A DNA stretch of 64,000 bases from Aureococcus anophagefferens. Lineage: Eukaryota > Sar > Pelagophyceae > Pelagomonadales > Pelagomonadaceae. Below are positions 48,574 to 58,100 of the stretch, in pieces. The position numbers were made by a program, and so were the translations under genes. Each line of letters starts with the position of its first letter. The first letter of the stretch is position 1. The stretch lies in contig NW_008705566.1 of assembly GCF_000186865.1 (NCBI RefSeq), forward strand, positions 27,890 through 91,889. Direction: 5' to 3'. The notes under the pieces are model-generated. The model worked only from the letters and a program-made list of their open reading frames with translations, did not search any database and was not told the origin of the DNA.

Positions 48574-49650
48574 ATGGGCTCCGGCCCGTCGCTGCCGTCC
48601 ATCGACGAGGGCAGCGGCAAGGGCGCGAGCGCGGCGGCGGATCCGGTCGTCACGGCTTGGCTCCAGGTGCTGGTCCAGACGCGGGAGCGGCCCCTCTTCA
48701 GCGCGAACGGGCGCCAGGGGCTGGATCTCAGCGACACAAAGTTGACGGACGCCGTCGTCGACGCGCTCGTCGAGGGCCCCCACGCGCGGCTCCTGGAGCA
48801 GGTCGTCGAGCTCGACTGCAGCTGCAACAGCGAATTGACGACGTTCCCCGACCGGCCGCTGCGGCTCAAGAAGCTCGACGTGGGCTTCTGCCCCCTGGTC
48901 GACGGCGCCGTCTTCCGCATCGCGCGCAACTGCCCGGGCCTTGTCGCCCTGGCGCTGACGGACTGCGGCGACATCACGGACGCGGGCGTCGTCGCGGTGG
49001 CCCGGGGCTGCCCGTCGCTCAAGGTGCTGAACCTGCGGGGCTGCCGCCACGTCTCCGACGCGGCGTTGGGCGCCCTGGGCCGGGGCTGCGCGGGGCTCGG
49101 CGTCCTCACGCTGGCGCACTGCAAGCGCGTGTCGGACAACGGCGTCTTCGGCCTCGTCTCCGGCTGCCGGCGGCTCACGTCGCTCAACCTGCTCGAGTGC
49201 GGCGAGATCACGGACGAGGCGGGCTGCGCCATCGCCCGGGGCTTCCCCGCGCTTCAGGTGCTGTCCCTGGCCTGCTGCGCGCGCGTCACGGACCGCACGA
49301 TCAGCGCGATCGCGTCCGCGTCCGGCGAGCTCCGGTCGCTGAACCTCTCCTTCTGCGAGAGCGTGTCCGGCCGCGCCGTCGCCGAGGTCGCCGCGTCCTG
49401 CGCGGCCCTGAGCGAGCTCCTCCTCACGGGCTGCGCCATCAACGACGCGGACGTCGCGAACATCGTCGGCGACTACTCGAAGCTCCACACGTTCATTTTG
49501 GCGGGCTGCCCCATCACGGACGCGTCCCTCACGACGATCGCGTCCTGCCCCTGGCTCTTCTCCCTGTCGCTCGTCGGCTGCCCCAACGTGAGCAACGACG
49601 CCGTCACGACGCTGCGCAACGAGTGCAAGGGGCTCCAGGTCCTCCGATGA
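48574..49650 (+). CDS. Cysteine-type LRR protein (FBXL/AMN1-like)
   Basis: 358 residues. The start MGSGPSLPS could be N-myristoylated. Ten or more LRRs of the cysteine-containing subtype cover about 75-355 in 26-residue steps: LVALALTDCGDITDAGVVAV, LKVLNLRGCRHVSDAALGAL, LTSLNLLECGEITDEAGCAI, LRSLNLSFCESVSGRAVAEV and LFSLSLVGCPNVSNDAVTTL. This is the LRR type of FBXL F-box proteins and AMN1. No F-box is visible in the first 70 residues, so it is closer to AMN1 or the free LRR halves of SCF-type receptors. It probably recognises a protein partner. Confidence 0.85.
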   Translation: MGSGPSLPSIDEGSGKGASAAADPVVTAWLQVLVQTRERPLFSANGRQGLDLSDTKLTDAVVDALVEGPHARLLEQVVELDCSCNSELTTFPDRPLRLKKLDVGFCPLVDGAVFRIARNCPGLVALALTDCGDITDAGVVAVARGCPSLKVLNLRGCRHVSDAALGALGRGCAGLGVLTLAHCKRVSDNGVFGLVSGCRRLTSLNLLECGEITDEAGCAIARGFPALQVLSLACCARVTDRTISAIASASGELRSLNLSFCESVSGRAVAEVAASCAALSELLLTGCAINDADVANIVGDYSKLHTFILAGCPITDASLTTIASCPWLFSLSLVGCPNVSNDAVTTLRNECKGLQVLR

Positions 49651-49671
49651 TGAGCACAGGTGCATTTTAAT

Positions 49672-50397
49672 TTAGAGGTACGCGACCGCGCTTCGCAGGA
49701 ACGCGAAGGCCCAGTGGCCCCGGTCGTGGGCCTCGGCGACGAGTCGGCCGAGCGCGCCGGCGTCGGGACGCGGCGCCGCGCGGCCGCGGCGACACAGCGC
49801 AGCCAGGCAGAGCACGTGGCCCACCGCGGACCAGCGGTCGAGGTCCCGAGTCATGCGCACGAGGGGCGGGCGGTCCTGGCTCCGCAGCCGCCGGAAGCCC
49901 AGGGACGCGCATACGTCGGCGAAGGCCGGCGGCACGTCGCTGCGGACCCGCGTCGCGGCCGTCTCGCGCCGCAGCCGGCGGAGCAGCTCGCCGACGACCG
50001 CGCGGAGCGGCCCCGCCGCGGCGCCCGCGCGGAAGTGCACGCCCGCGTCCGCCGTCCGCGACCGCGCGCCGAGCTCCGCGGTGCAGACGCCGAGGTAACC
50101 GCCGTCGCCGGCCCGCGCGAAGAGCGCGACGCGCCGGCTCCCTTGAGCGCTCAGCCGCGTCACGAGCTTGCGCCGCTTCCGCAGGCGCCACTCCTCGTCG
50201 TCGACGCGCCGCGGCCGCGCGCCCATGAGCTTGTTGAGTGCGTCGTCGTCGGCACTATAAGCTCCCAGGACGTCGTCGGCCAGCCGGCCGCCGCCGGCCT
50301 CGAGCGCCGCGCGGATGCGCTTCGCGCCGCGCACGACTTCGATCGTCGCGCCGCTTGGCAGCGACGGCGACGGCGGCAGCGCGAAGGAGGCGCCCAT
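49672..50397 (-). CDS. Hypothetical protein, weak GNAT-like pattern
   Basis: 241 residues from ATG 50397. An N-terminal Leu-poor stretch (GATIEVVRGAKRIRAALEAG) and a basic helix (EEWRLRKRRKLVTRLSAQ) are followed by VALFARAGDGGYLGVCTAEL, an alpha-helical LRAVVGELLRRLRRE and FADVCASLGFRRLRSQD. The order of strand, helix and the terminal LGFR phrase recalls acetyltransferases of the GNAT fold, but the acetyl-CoA loop (Q/RxxGxG/A) is not clear. It ends AHDRGHWAFAFLRSAVAYL. Function is unassigned. Confidence 0.5.
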   Translation of the reverse strand: MGASFALPPSPSLPSGATIEVVRGAKRIRAALEAGGGRLADDVLGAYSADDDALNKLMGARPRRVDDEEWRLRKRRKLVTRLSAQGSRRVALFARAGDGGYLGVCTAELGARSRTADAGVHFRAGAAAGPLRAVVGELLRRLRRETAATRVRSDVPPAFADVCASLGFRRLRSQDRPPLVRMTRDLDRWSAVGHVLCLAALCRRGRAAPRPDAGALGRLVAEAHDRGHWAFAFLRSAVAYL

Positions 50398-50630
50398 TGG
50401 TTCTCAGGTGGCAGCTCAGTTGGCAGCTCTCAGATGGCAGCTAATTTGATGGTTCTCGTTCCAGGCTCAGGCCATGCCGATTGGGCCCTGCCTCAGCGCT
50501 TTGCTTGAAGATCAAGTCGCCTGAGGCGAGCCGCTCGTTAGCCCGGGCCGCTCGTTCCTTACTCGTTCCATGCGAGCGCAAGGCCGGCGCGATCCTCGAG
50601 GCGGGAAGTGAAAGCATCAGTACACAAAGG

Positions 50631-52013
50631 TTACGTCCTGCCCTTGCCCTGGACCGCGGCCGCGGGCGCGCCGGGCGCGAGGAGCGCGCTGAAGACGGCG
50701 AACTCCGCGCCCTCGTCGCGCACGACCTCGGCGATCTTCAGGAGCGCGGCCTGGCGCCGCTCGCGGAGCGCGAGGCCGCTCGATCCCTTGAAGTGGACCT
50801 CGACCTCGATCTCGACGTCCGTCTCGCGGAGGGCCTTGACGAAGATGTAGAAGCGGCGCGCCGGGTCGACGCCGTCGACGGCCCGGAGCTCCGCGCGGAG
50901 CCGGTCGCAGATGGCCTCGGCCCGGGGCAGGTCCTCGTAGCGGATCCGGAAGGCCTGCTTCATGTAGCGGTGCTTGCGCTGCGACAGGTTCGAGACCTTG
51001 TTCGAGAGGAACTTGGAGTTGGGCACGGTCTGGAACTGGTCGTCGTCGCCGCGGACGAGGCACTGGTACCAGCCGATCTGCTCCACGACGGCCTTGTCGA
51101 GCGACGTCATCTGGATCTTGTCGCCGGGCACGAAGGGCCGCGTGAGCACGAGGAGCGCGCCGCCGACCCAGTTCGACACCAGATCCTTCGTCGCGAAGCC
51201 CAGCGCGATGCCGCTGATGCCCGCGAAGGAGACGATGGAGCCCAGCGTGAGGCCGATGTTGAAGCGCAGCACCTCGAAGCAGACCGCGCAGCAGACGAAC
51301 CAGACGGCGACGCCCGAGCCGCGCTTGACGACGAACGCGCTCGCGCGGCCCCGGACCTTGCCGAGCACGCGGCGCTCGAGGAACCGGTCCTTGAGCGACG
51401 TCAGGAGCGTGCCGCCGGCGAGCGTGTAGCCCGCGCCGGCGACGAGCTGCGGCAGGCGCCACGGCGGCGCCAGGTCCGCGAGCGACGCGAGCACGTAGGC
51501 GACGTCCATCGCGTAGAGCGCCGCGAGCACGACGCCGAACGCGCGGAGGCCCGGCTGCAGCGCCGCGAAGATCGACGCGTCGAAGGGCTCGTCCGCGCGG
51601 TTCCGGCGCCGGTGCAGGAACCGGAGCGCCGGGTCGAGGAGCAGGTTGAACGCGACGATGACCACGAGGTCGTCGAACTGGATCGCGCGCTGCGCCTCGC
51701 GGAGGAGCACCATCTTGTCCAGCGACGCGACGCGGCGCATCTCGGCGAAGCCGCGGGCCAGGAAGCCGACGATGTTGATGTTCTCGAAGACGACCTCGCT
51801 GCCCGGCGCCGCGACGCCTCGCGCGTGGCGGCGCGTGAGCGCGCGCGGTCCACGAGGCCCCGGCCCGCGGCCAGGCTCACGAGCCCCTGTTTTGTGCGCT
51901 GTTCTCGGAAGCGCTGGGAGAAACGCCGCGCTGTGGTGCACGGCCACGGCGAGGAGCACGGCCAAGGCTCGGCCTCGCACAGAAACCATCGGCGCGTGCG
52001 TTCGAGAAGCCAT
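50631..52013 (-). CDS. MscS-family mechanosensitive channel, predicted plastid-targeted
   Basis: 460 residues. Residues 9-31 form a signal peptide ending HHSAA|FLPALPR, a good secondary-plastid cleavage motif (ASAFAP type). Five hydrophobic segments lead to the MscS pore helix: SIVSFAGISGIALGFATKDL then VSNWVGGALLVLTRPFVPGD, followed by the beta domain (GDKIQM, GWYQCLVRGDDDQFQTVPNS, KFLSNKVSNLSQRKHRYMKQ). The C-terminal alpha/beta cage is FIFVKALRETDVEIEVEV-like. Such channels relieve osmotic stress; plant plastid homologues (MSL2/3) act at the envelope. The frame of residues 40-65 is Arg/Gly-rich, consistent with a transit peptide. It is divergent from the sulfotransferase gene. Confidence 0.88.
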   Translation of the reverse strand: MASRTHAPMVSVRGRALAVLLAVAVHHSAAFLPALPRTAHKTGAREPGRGPGPRGPRALTRRHARGVAAPGSEVVFENINIVGFLARGFAEMRRVASLDKMVLLREAQRAIQFDDLVVIVAFNLLLDPALRFLHRRRNRADEPFDASIFAALQPGLRAFGVVLAALYAMDVAYVLASLADLAPPWRLPQLVAGAGYTLAGGTLLTSLKDRFLERRVLGKVRGRASAFVVKRGSGVAVWFVCCAVCFEVLRFNIGLTLGSIVSFAGISGIALGFATKDLVSNWVGGALLVLTRPFVPGDKIQMTSLDKAVVEQIGWYQCLVRGDDDQFQTVPNSKFLSNKVSNLSQRKHRYMKQAFRIRYEDLPRAEAICDRLRAELRAVDGVDPARRFYIFVKALRETDVEIEVEVHFKGSSGLALRERRQAALLKIAEVVRDEGAEFAVFSALLAPGAPAAAVQGKGRT

Positions 52014-52057
52014 GCGATAGGCCTTAAGGTAAGCTGCACTGCAACATCAACTCATTG

Positions 52058-52189
52058 CAGCCCACGACATCGACGATGTACATGCGTGATCACGGAGGAA
52101 TGCGCAGCCCTTTTGCGATGAGGCAGCCCATGACATCGATGATGTACAATCCGTGATCACGAGGGAACGCGCGGCCCTGTTGCGATGAT
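52058..52189. repeat. 66-base tandem duplication with palindromic cores
   Basis: Two copies of about 66 bases start at 52058 and 52124 with CAGCCCAYGACATCGAYGAT. Each copy keeps two palindromes, ACATCG-A-CGATGT (ACATCGATGATGT in copy 2) and GTGATCAC, while the bases between vary. It lies in the 191-base divergent promoter between 52013 and 52205. Confidence 0.8.
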
Positions 52190-52204
52190 GCAAGATTTTT
52201 AACA

Positions 52205-53599
52205 ATGGCGCGGACGCATCTCTTGCTCGCGCTGCTGCCCTGCGTCGCGAGCATCCTGGCGACTCCCAGCGCCAACCGGTCCCGCCGGGTCTTCGTCAAC
52301 CGGTCGAGCGCCGACCTGCGGCGCCCGAACCGCTCGAGCGCCCTCGCCGGCGCCCTGCTGCAGCACGCATTGCTGGAGAGCGCCGTCGCCAACCGCTCGC
52401 GCGCCGCGAACGCGACGGGCGCGTGCAGCGACCGGGCCTGCGGCCGGCGGTGCGCCGTCGTCACGAAGAAGAGCGGCCGCTTCGGCGTGCACTGCAGCGA
52501 CGACCCGACCTGCAACGCGACGGCGGCCTGCGCGGCCTCCCGGGACGGGGACGCGCGGCGCGAGGCCGCGCGGGCGCGGGCCTTCAACGCGACGACGAGC
52601 TGCCGCTACGAGGCCGGGAAGACGAAGCCGCGCCGCGCGCTCGAGGCCAAGAGCGCGTGCTGCTGCTGGCCGCGCGTCTTCGTGCTCGGCGCGCACAAGA
52701 GCGGCACGACGGCGCTCTTCGCCTTCCTCGTCAAGCACCGGACGCAGATGGTGTCGCCCGGGCCCAAGGAGAACAACAAGATCTGCGACGTCGCGGCGTC
52801 GCGGCCCGACGCGATCCGGAGCTACGAGCGCGGCGTCGGCAACAACCTCGCGCTCCGCGTCGCGGACCGGGGCAACGCGGAAAACCTGCCCATGTACACC
52901 GTCGAGGCGACGCCGTCGAACACGTTCTGCCGCGGGCCCGAGGGCCTGTCGGCGCGGGTCGGCCTCGTCGAGGCGCGCTACCGGCCCCGGGTCATCTTCG
53001 TGCACCGCGACCCCGTCGACCGCGCCTGGTCCGACTTCCGCTACTTCTCGACCTTCAACGACCTCAACGGCGCCCACGCCTGCTACCCGACGGTGGCGCT
53101 CTTCGCGGCGTCCGTGGAGAACCAGACCGCGGCGCTCGAGGCGTGCGCGCCCTACTACGACGGGACCGCGGACCTCTCGAAGGCCGCGGCGGCGGCGTGC
53201 GACGCCGAGCTCAAGCACCAGCTCCAGGCGAAGCTGCCCTATTTACCGTGCACGCACCTCGTGCGCCTCGTGCCGGGCTTCAGCGCCTACTTCGAGCGGC
53301 GCTGGCGCGCCGCGGTGCCGGACGACCGCTTCCTGTCCGTGAGCATGGACGACATGCTCGGCGACGCGCAATTCGGGAGGCGCGTCTGGAGCTTCCTCGG
53401 CCTCGAGCTGAGCTACGCGCCCCGCTTCGCCCGCGGGCCGCCCACGGGCCCCGTGCCAAGGAAGGACCCAAAAGTCGGCGGCGGCAACAAGAACCTCACG
53501 TTTGACTTCGACGGCGTCGCCATGCCCGCGGAAACGCGACGCCGCCTCGCGCGCTTCTACGCGACCTTCGACACGTCGGTCTTCGACGCCGTAATTTAG
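52205..53599 (+). CDS. Secretory sulfotransferase
   Basis: 464 residues. A signal peptide (LLLALLPCVASILA) is followed by about 130 residues rich in Asn-x-Ser/Thr sequons (NRS, NAT) and Cys, a lumenal stem. The PAPS-binding loop is RVFVLGAHKSGTTALFAFLV (about 157-176) and the second phosphate site is VIFVHRDPVDRAWSDFRYFS (about 260-279), both intact. A helix-turn end segment LELSYAPRFARG and the tail RLARFYATFDTSVFD match carbohydrate and heparan-type sulfotransferases. It should move sulfate from PAPS to a polysaccharide or glycoprotein in the Golgi, consistent with sulfated algal cell-surface polymers. Its stop codon overlaps the convergent stop of the PhoD-like gene. Confidence 0.88.
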   Translation: MARTHLLLALLPCVASILATPSANRSRRVFVNRSSADLRRPNRSSALAGALLQHALLESAVANRSRAANATGACSDRACGRRCAVVTKKSGRFGVHCSDDPTCNATAACAASRDGDARREAARARAFNATTSCRYEAGKTKPRRALEAKSACCCWPRVFVLGAHKSGTTALFAFLVKHRTQMVSPGPKENNKICDVAASRPDAIRSYERGVGNNLALRVADRGNAENLPMYTVEATPSNTFCRGPEGLSARVGLVEARYRPRVIFVHRDPVDRAWSDFRYFSTFNDLNGAHACYPTVALFAASVENQTAALEACAPYYDGTADLSKAAAAACDAELKHQLQAKLPYLPCTHLVRLVPGFSAYFERRWRAAVPDDRFLSVSMDDMLGDAQFGRRVWSFLGLELSYAPRFARGPPTGPVPRKDPKVGGGNKNLTFDFDGVAMPAETRRRLARFYATFDTSVFDAVI

Positions 53600-54987
53600 T
53601 CGAAGGGCACGTCGTACCGCTGGAGCGCGCAGCCCGCGCACCACGTCGAGTTCCGCGCGACGTCGTCGAAGACGCTCAGGTGGCCGTTGCCCTGCTCCGT
53701 CTCCGCGCGGCGCAGCGCGACGGACGCGACGCGACGGTCCCAGTCGACGTCCACGGTGCCGAAGTGGTTCACGTGGACCATGGGCCCGAGCCGGTGCGGC
53801 CCCGGCTCGTCCTCGTCCTCGCACTCCACGGCCCGCGGGTCGCGGTCGCAGGGCGTCGTGTGCGTGAAGGAGCTCGCCGTGAACTCGCGGAACCCGTCGA
53901 GCGTGCGGTAGGCGCCGCCCTTGTGCCGATCGCCCGACAGGCCGATCACCGCGCCGCCGCGCCGCGCGGCGAGGACGGCGTAGAGCCTCTCGCGCTCCCG
54001 GGGGATCATGCGCCAGCACTCGAAGGCGTGGCCGTCGGCGACGATCTGGATCGACGACACGAGCAGCCGGAGCGCCGCGGGCTCGCGGAGCCGGTCTTCC
54101 AACCACTGCCACTGGAGGTCGCCGAGCATGAACCCGTCGGGTCGCGGCGCGTAGGGCCCCGTCGCGTTCGTCGCGTTCGAATCCAACGAGAAGTCGGACC
54201 GGAAGGACCGCGTGTCGAGGATGACGATCTGGACGCGCCGGTCGCCCGCGCCGAACGCGTAGGACGTGTAGGTCCCCGGCCGCGACCGCCGCTCGTCGCG
54301 CGGGCCCGCCTCGACGAAGGACAGGAACAGCTCCTTGGCGTGCGCGAGATAGGGGTTCGCCGCGCCGCCGTCGTTGAGCCCGAAGTCGTGGTCGTCCCAG
54401 GCGAAGACCATGGGGATGGCCGCCGCGGCGCCGACGAACGAAGGCTTCGTCGTGAGATTCCGGTAGGCGAACGCGAGCTCGGGGCAGCCGGGCGTTTCGC
54501 AGTCGCCGTAGACGTTGTCGCCGGCTAAGATGAGCAGATCGGGCCCGTAGCGGTGGACGGCGTCCCAGTAGGGCTGCGGGCCCATCTGGTCCGCGCACGA
54601 GCCCCAGGCGAATTTCGTCAGCGTCGCGTCGCGCCGCGGGAGCGCGGCGCGCCGCGGCGCCGCCGTCGTCGCGCACGAGTGGGTGGTGCGATCACTGTGG
54701 ACGAAGAAGGCGCCGAGCGCGGCCATCGTCGCGGCCCATAAGACCGTCGCCCAGACGCAATAGAAGCGGGCGCCGCGGTGCCGCTTGAGCCGCTCCTCGT
54801 GCTTGTCGAGGAACGCGTCGACCTCGCGGTTGAACGACGACACGCCGGGCGTGTTGGGCGTCAACGGGCTCATTGGCCGGCCGCGCGGCGAGGACGGCGG
54901 CGTGAGCCGCACGTCGCCGAGCTCGATCTTGTGCGTCGCCAGCGGCGTGTGCGTGGTCTCGTCCGACGGCCGCTGCGCGTCGCTCAT
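53596..54987 (-). CDS. PhoD-like metallophosphatase, single-pass membrane protein
   Basis: 463 residues from ATG 54987. The frame is open upstream to 55197, but through tandem repeats and promoter sequence. A cytosolic N-terminus of about 80 residues precedes one hydrophobic helix (YCVWATVLWAATMAALGAFF), so it is a type II membrane protein with a lumenal or extracellular catalytic part. Metal motifs of the PhoD family are present: KFAWGSCADQ, LLILAGDNVYGDCE, MVFAWDDHDFGLND, VQIVILDTRSFRSD and VIGLSGDRHKGG. It should hydrolyse phosphate mono- or diesters and may serve phosphorus scavenging. Sequons (NAT) fit the lumenal side. Its last codon overlaps the sulfotransferase stop by four bases. Confidence 0.85.
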   Translation of the reverse strand: MSDAQRPSDETTHTPLATHKIELGDVRLTPPSSPRGRPMSPLTPNTPGVSSFNREVDAFLDKHEERLKRHRGARFYCVWATVLWAATMAALGAFFVHSDRTTHSCATTAAPRRAALPRRDATLTKFAWGSCADQMGPQPYWDAVHRYGPDLLILAGDNVYGDCETPGCPELAFAYRNLTTKPSFVGAAAAIPMVFAWDDHDFGLNDGGAANPYLAHAKELFLSFVEAGPRDERRSRPGTYTSYAFGAGDRRVQIVILDTRSFRSDFSLDSNATNATGPYAPRPDGFMLGDLQWQWLEDRLREPAALRLLVSSIQIVADGHAFECWRMIPRERERLYAVLAARRGGAVIGLSGDRHKGGAYRTLDGFREFTASSFTHTTPCDRDPRAVECEDEDEPGPHRLGPMVHVNHFGTVDVDWDRRVASVALRRAETEQGNGHLSVFDDVARNSTWCAGCALQRYDVPFD

Positions 54988-54989
54988 GG

Positions 54990-55059
54990 TCGCTGCGCGT
55001 AGTGCTACGGCTGGATTCGTCGCGTCGCTGCGCGTAGTGCTACGGCTGGATTCGTCGCA
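54990..55059. repeat. 35-base tandem duplication
   Basis: TCGCTGCGCGTAGTGCTACG with GCTGGATTCGTCGCG is repeated exactly at 54990 and 55025. It lies just upstream of the PhoD-like start, between divergent genes. Partial copies (CTACGGCTGG) recur to about 55105. Confidence 0.85.
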
Positions 55060-55199
55060 GGCGGTGACGGCTGGACGTCGCGTCCTGCCTGCTACGGCTG
55101 GCTTTCTTTTTGGCCCATGCCTCGACGAAAAGTTCACAATAAACAAGTTGCACTTTCGAGCCCAGAAACTCGAGCTGTCCACCATCGTGCCCACCAAGC

Positions 55200-58100
55200 A
55201 TGCTGCCCGGCGAGTACCGCGTCAAGGCGCCCGGCGCGCTCGTGCGCGCCGGCATCGAGCAGTCGTCGGCGCGCGTGACGGAGCTCGCGACGGATGCGGC
55301 GCTCGTCGTCGAGGAGGTGAAGCTCAACGGCCGCGGCGTGGCGCGCGCGCGCGTCAGCCAGCCCGTGGAGGGCTGGCTGAGCTGCAAGTGCGTCGTCGGC
55401 GGCGAGATGCTCGCGGCCGCGGCGCCTCCCGCGCCCGCGCCGCCGCCGCCGCCGAAGGCGCCGGCGCCGCCGCCGCGACCGCGACCGCCGCCGGAGGCGC
55501 GCGCCGCGCCGCCGGCGCCCGTGGCGACGGAGGTGTCGTCGGACGCGGGCGTCGTGTCCATCGGCGGCGTGTCCCTCTCCGTGGCGCGCGACTTTGACGC
55601 GGCGCTCGTGCCCGCGCCGCCGCCGCTGCGCGGCTGCGGCTTCGAGTTCTCGCGCGAGGCCGCGGCGACGCTGCAGTGGATGCTCCGCAAGGCGGCGCTG
55701 AGGCAGGACATGTTCCTCCTCGGCGACGCGGGCCCCCGCTGCCGCCAGCTCGCCCTCGCCTTCTGCGAGCTCGCGCGGCGCGAGGCCGAGTTCGTGTCCC
55801 TCACGCGCGACAGCAACGAGAGCGACCTGAAGCAGCGCCGCGAGCTCCGGGGCGGCGACCTCGCCTGGGCGGACCAGCCGCCCGTCGCCGCGGCGAAGCG
55901 CGGCCGCGTGCTCATCCTCGAGGGCGTCGAGAAGGCGGAGCGCAACGTGTTGCCGCTGCTGAACAATTTGCTGGAGAACCGCGAGATGGCGCTCGAGGAC
56001 GGCACGTTCCTGACGCCGCGCGCGAATGCCGGCGACGCGCGGCTCGCGCGCGTCCACGACGACTTCCTCGTCGTCGCCATCGGGCGGCCGGCGGCGCGCT
56101 ACGCGCGGCGGAAGGACGACGACGCCGTCGCGCCGCTGGCTGTGTGGAAATCAACCACTGGTTTCGGTGGTCCTGACCAAACTTGAGAATTCTCTAGCTC
56201 GGTCAAATCGAAGTCGATTCGGCTGATTTTTGGACGAATCGATTGCTCTCGTCGAGTTCTCGAAGCACAGGAGAGAGTCTCGCGTCGAAACTGTCGCATA
56301 CGCTCACATTGAAGTCGGGTTGAAGATTTGGTTTCCACACAGGCCGCTCGACCCGCCGCTGCGGAGCCGCTTCGTGTCGCGGCGCGTCGGCGGGCTGGCG
56401 CCGTCGGAGGACGCGGCGTGCCTCGCGGCGCTCGGCGTGGACGACGGCCCCACGCGGGACGCGCTCGCCAGGTTCTGCGCCGGCGCGCGCGCGCTCTCGG
56501 ACGCGTCCGCGGCGGAGGACGGCGCCGTCGCGGCGCCGCGGTTCCCCGAGGGCGGCGGCCTCTCGGTCGGCGCGCTTCTCGTCGCGTTCCCCGGCGCGCC
56601 CTTCTACGGCTTCGCGGGCCGCGCCTTCCCCGCCGCGGCGCTGGCCCTCGACAAGGCCGCGGAGAAGGCGCTCCGCGATCTCGGCGGCGCGGTCGAGGCC
56701 GCGCGCGCGCGCGCGGCGGGCGCCGCGCGCCGCGACTACGCGCTCGTCGGGGCCAGCAAGACGTCGCGGCGCGCGTGCCGGCTCGTCTTCCGCGCGGGCG
56801 CCGACGAGGTCGTCCTGGAGACGGCCTGCGGGCCCGGCGCCGTCGCGGCCGCCGCGGCCGCCGACGCCGCCGACGCCGGCGCGGCCGCGGACGACGACGG
56901 CGTCGACGCGCTGAGCGTCAAGGAGCTCAAGCGGCGCCTCGACGCCGCGGGCGCGCGCTACGCCGACTGCCGCGAGAAGGCCGAGCTCCGCGCGCGGCTC
57001 CGGTCCGCGTCCGGCGCCGCGCCGGCGGCCGGCGACGCGCGGACCGCGGGCGCGGCGCCCGCGGCGCCGGCGACGTGCCCGGACCTGCCGCTGACGCCGT
57101 CGCAGCGCGTCGCGGTGACGGCCGTCGTCCAGGACTTGGCGTGCTGCCGGGGCGTGGGCGCCTGCGTCGTCGGCGAGCGCGGCTGCGGCAAGTCGGCGAT
57201 TTTGCGGGCGGCCTGCGCGGCGCTCGGCTACGGGCCCGGCCGCGCGCGCTACGTCTTCTGCCACCGCGAGCTCAGCGCGCGGGAGCTGCTCCAGCGCCGG
57301 GGCGCGGAGAAGGGCCGGACGTCGTGGCGCGACGGCGCCGTCGTCGCGGCGGCGATCCGGGGGGACGTCGCGGTGCTCGACGGCGTCCACCGCCTCGCGC
57401 CGGGCGTCCTCGCGGGCAGCCTCGGGCGGCTCATCTGCGACGGCGAGGCCCAGCTCCCGGACGGCCGGCGCCTCGTGCGCGCGGACGACTGGGACCGGCT
57501 CGCGGCCGCGTTCTCCGCCGAGGAGCTCGAGGCCAAGGGGCTGGTGAAGGTGCGGCGCGGGTTCCGCGTCGTCGCCGCGGCGGAGCCGCCGCCGTGCTTC
57601 GACGCCGCGGCGCTCGCCGGGCGGCCGAAGGGGCCCGCGGCGCGCCGGGGCAGCGGGTGGCTCACGGACGAGGTGCTGGGCCTCTTCCACTTCCACGTCG
57701 TCGCCGCGGTCGCCGGCGACGAGGCGCGGACGCTGCTCGAGGCCGCGGCGCCGCGCCACGGCGGCTCCGACGCGGGCCGCCGCGCGTGCGGCGCCGTCGT
57801 GCGCTTCGGCGAATTGCTGGCGCGCGCGGACGACGAGCACCTCCGGGGGCTCCGCGTGTCCGCGCGGCAGCTCGCGCGGCTCGGCAAGCGGCTCGACGCG
57901 GCGGCGACCCTCGACGGCGCCGCGGCGAAGCGCGCCATCGACGGCGCCTTCGCCGCGCGCCTGCGCTTCGCGCCCCGCGACGCGCGCGCGGCCGCCGACG
58001 GCCTCGCGGACCGCGCGCTCCGCGAGCACGGGTTGCGGGGCGCGGGCGCGGCGGCCGCGGCGCCGCGGCAAGGAGCTCGAGGACGCGGCGATCCACGTGT

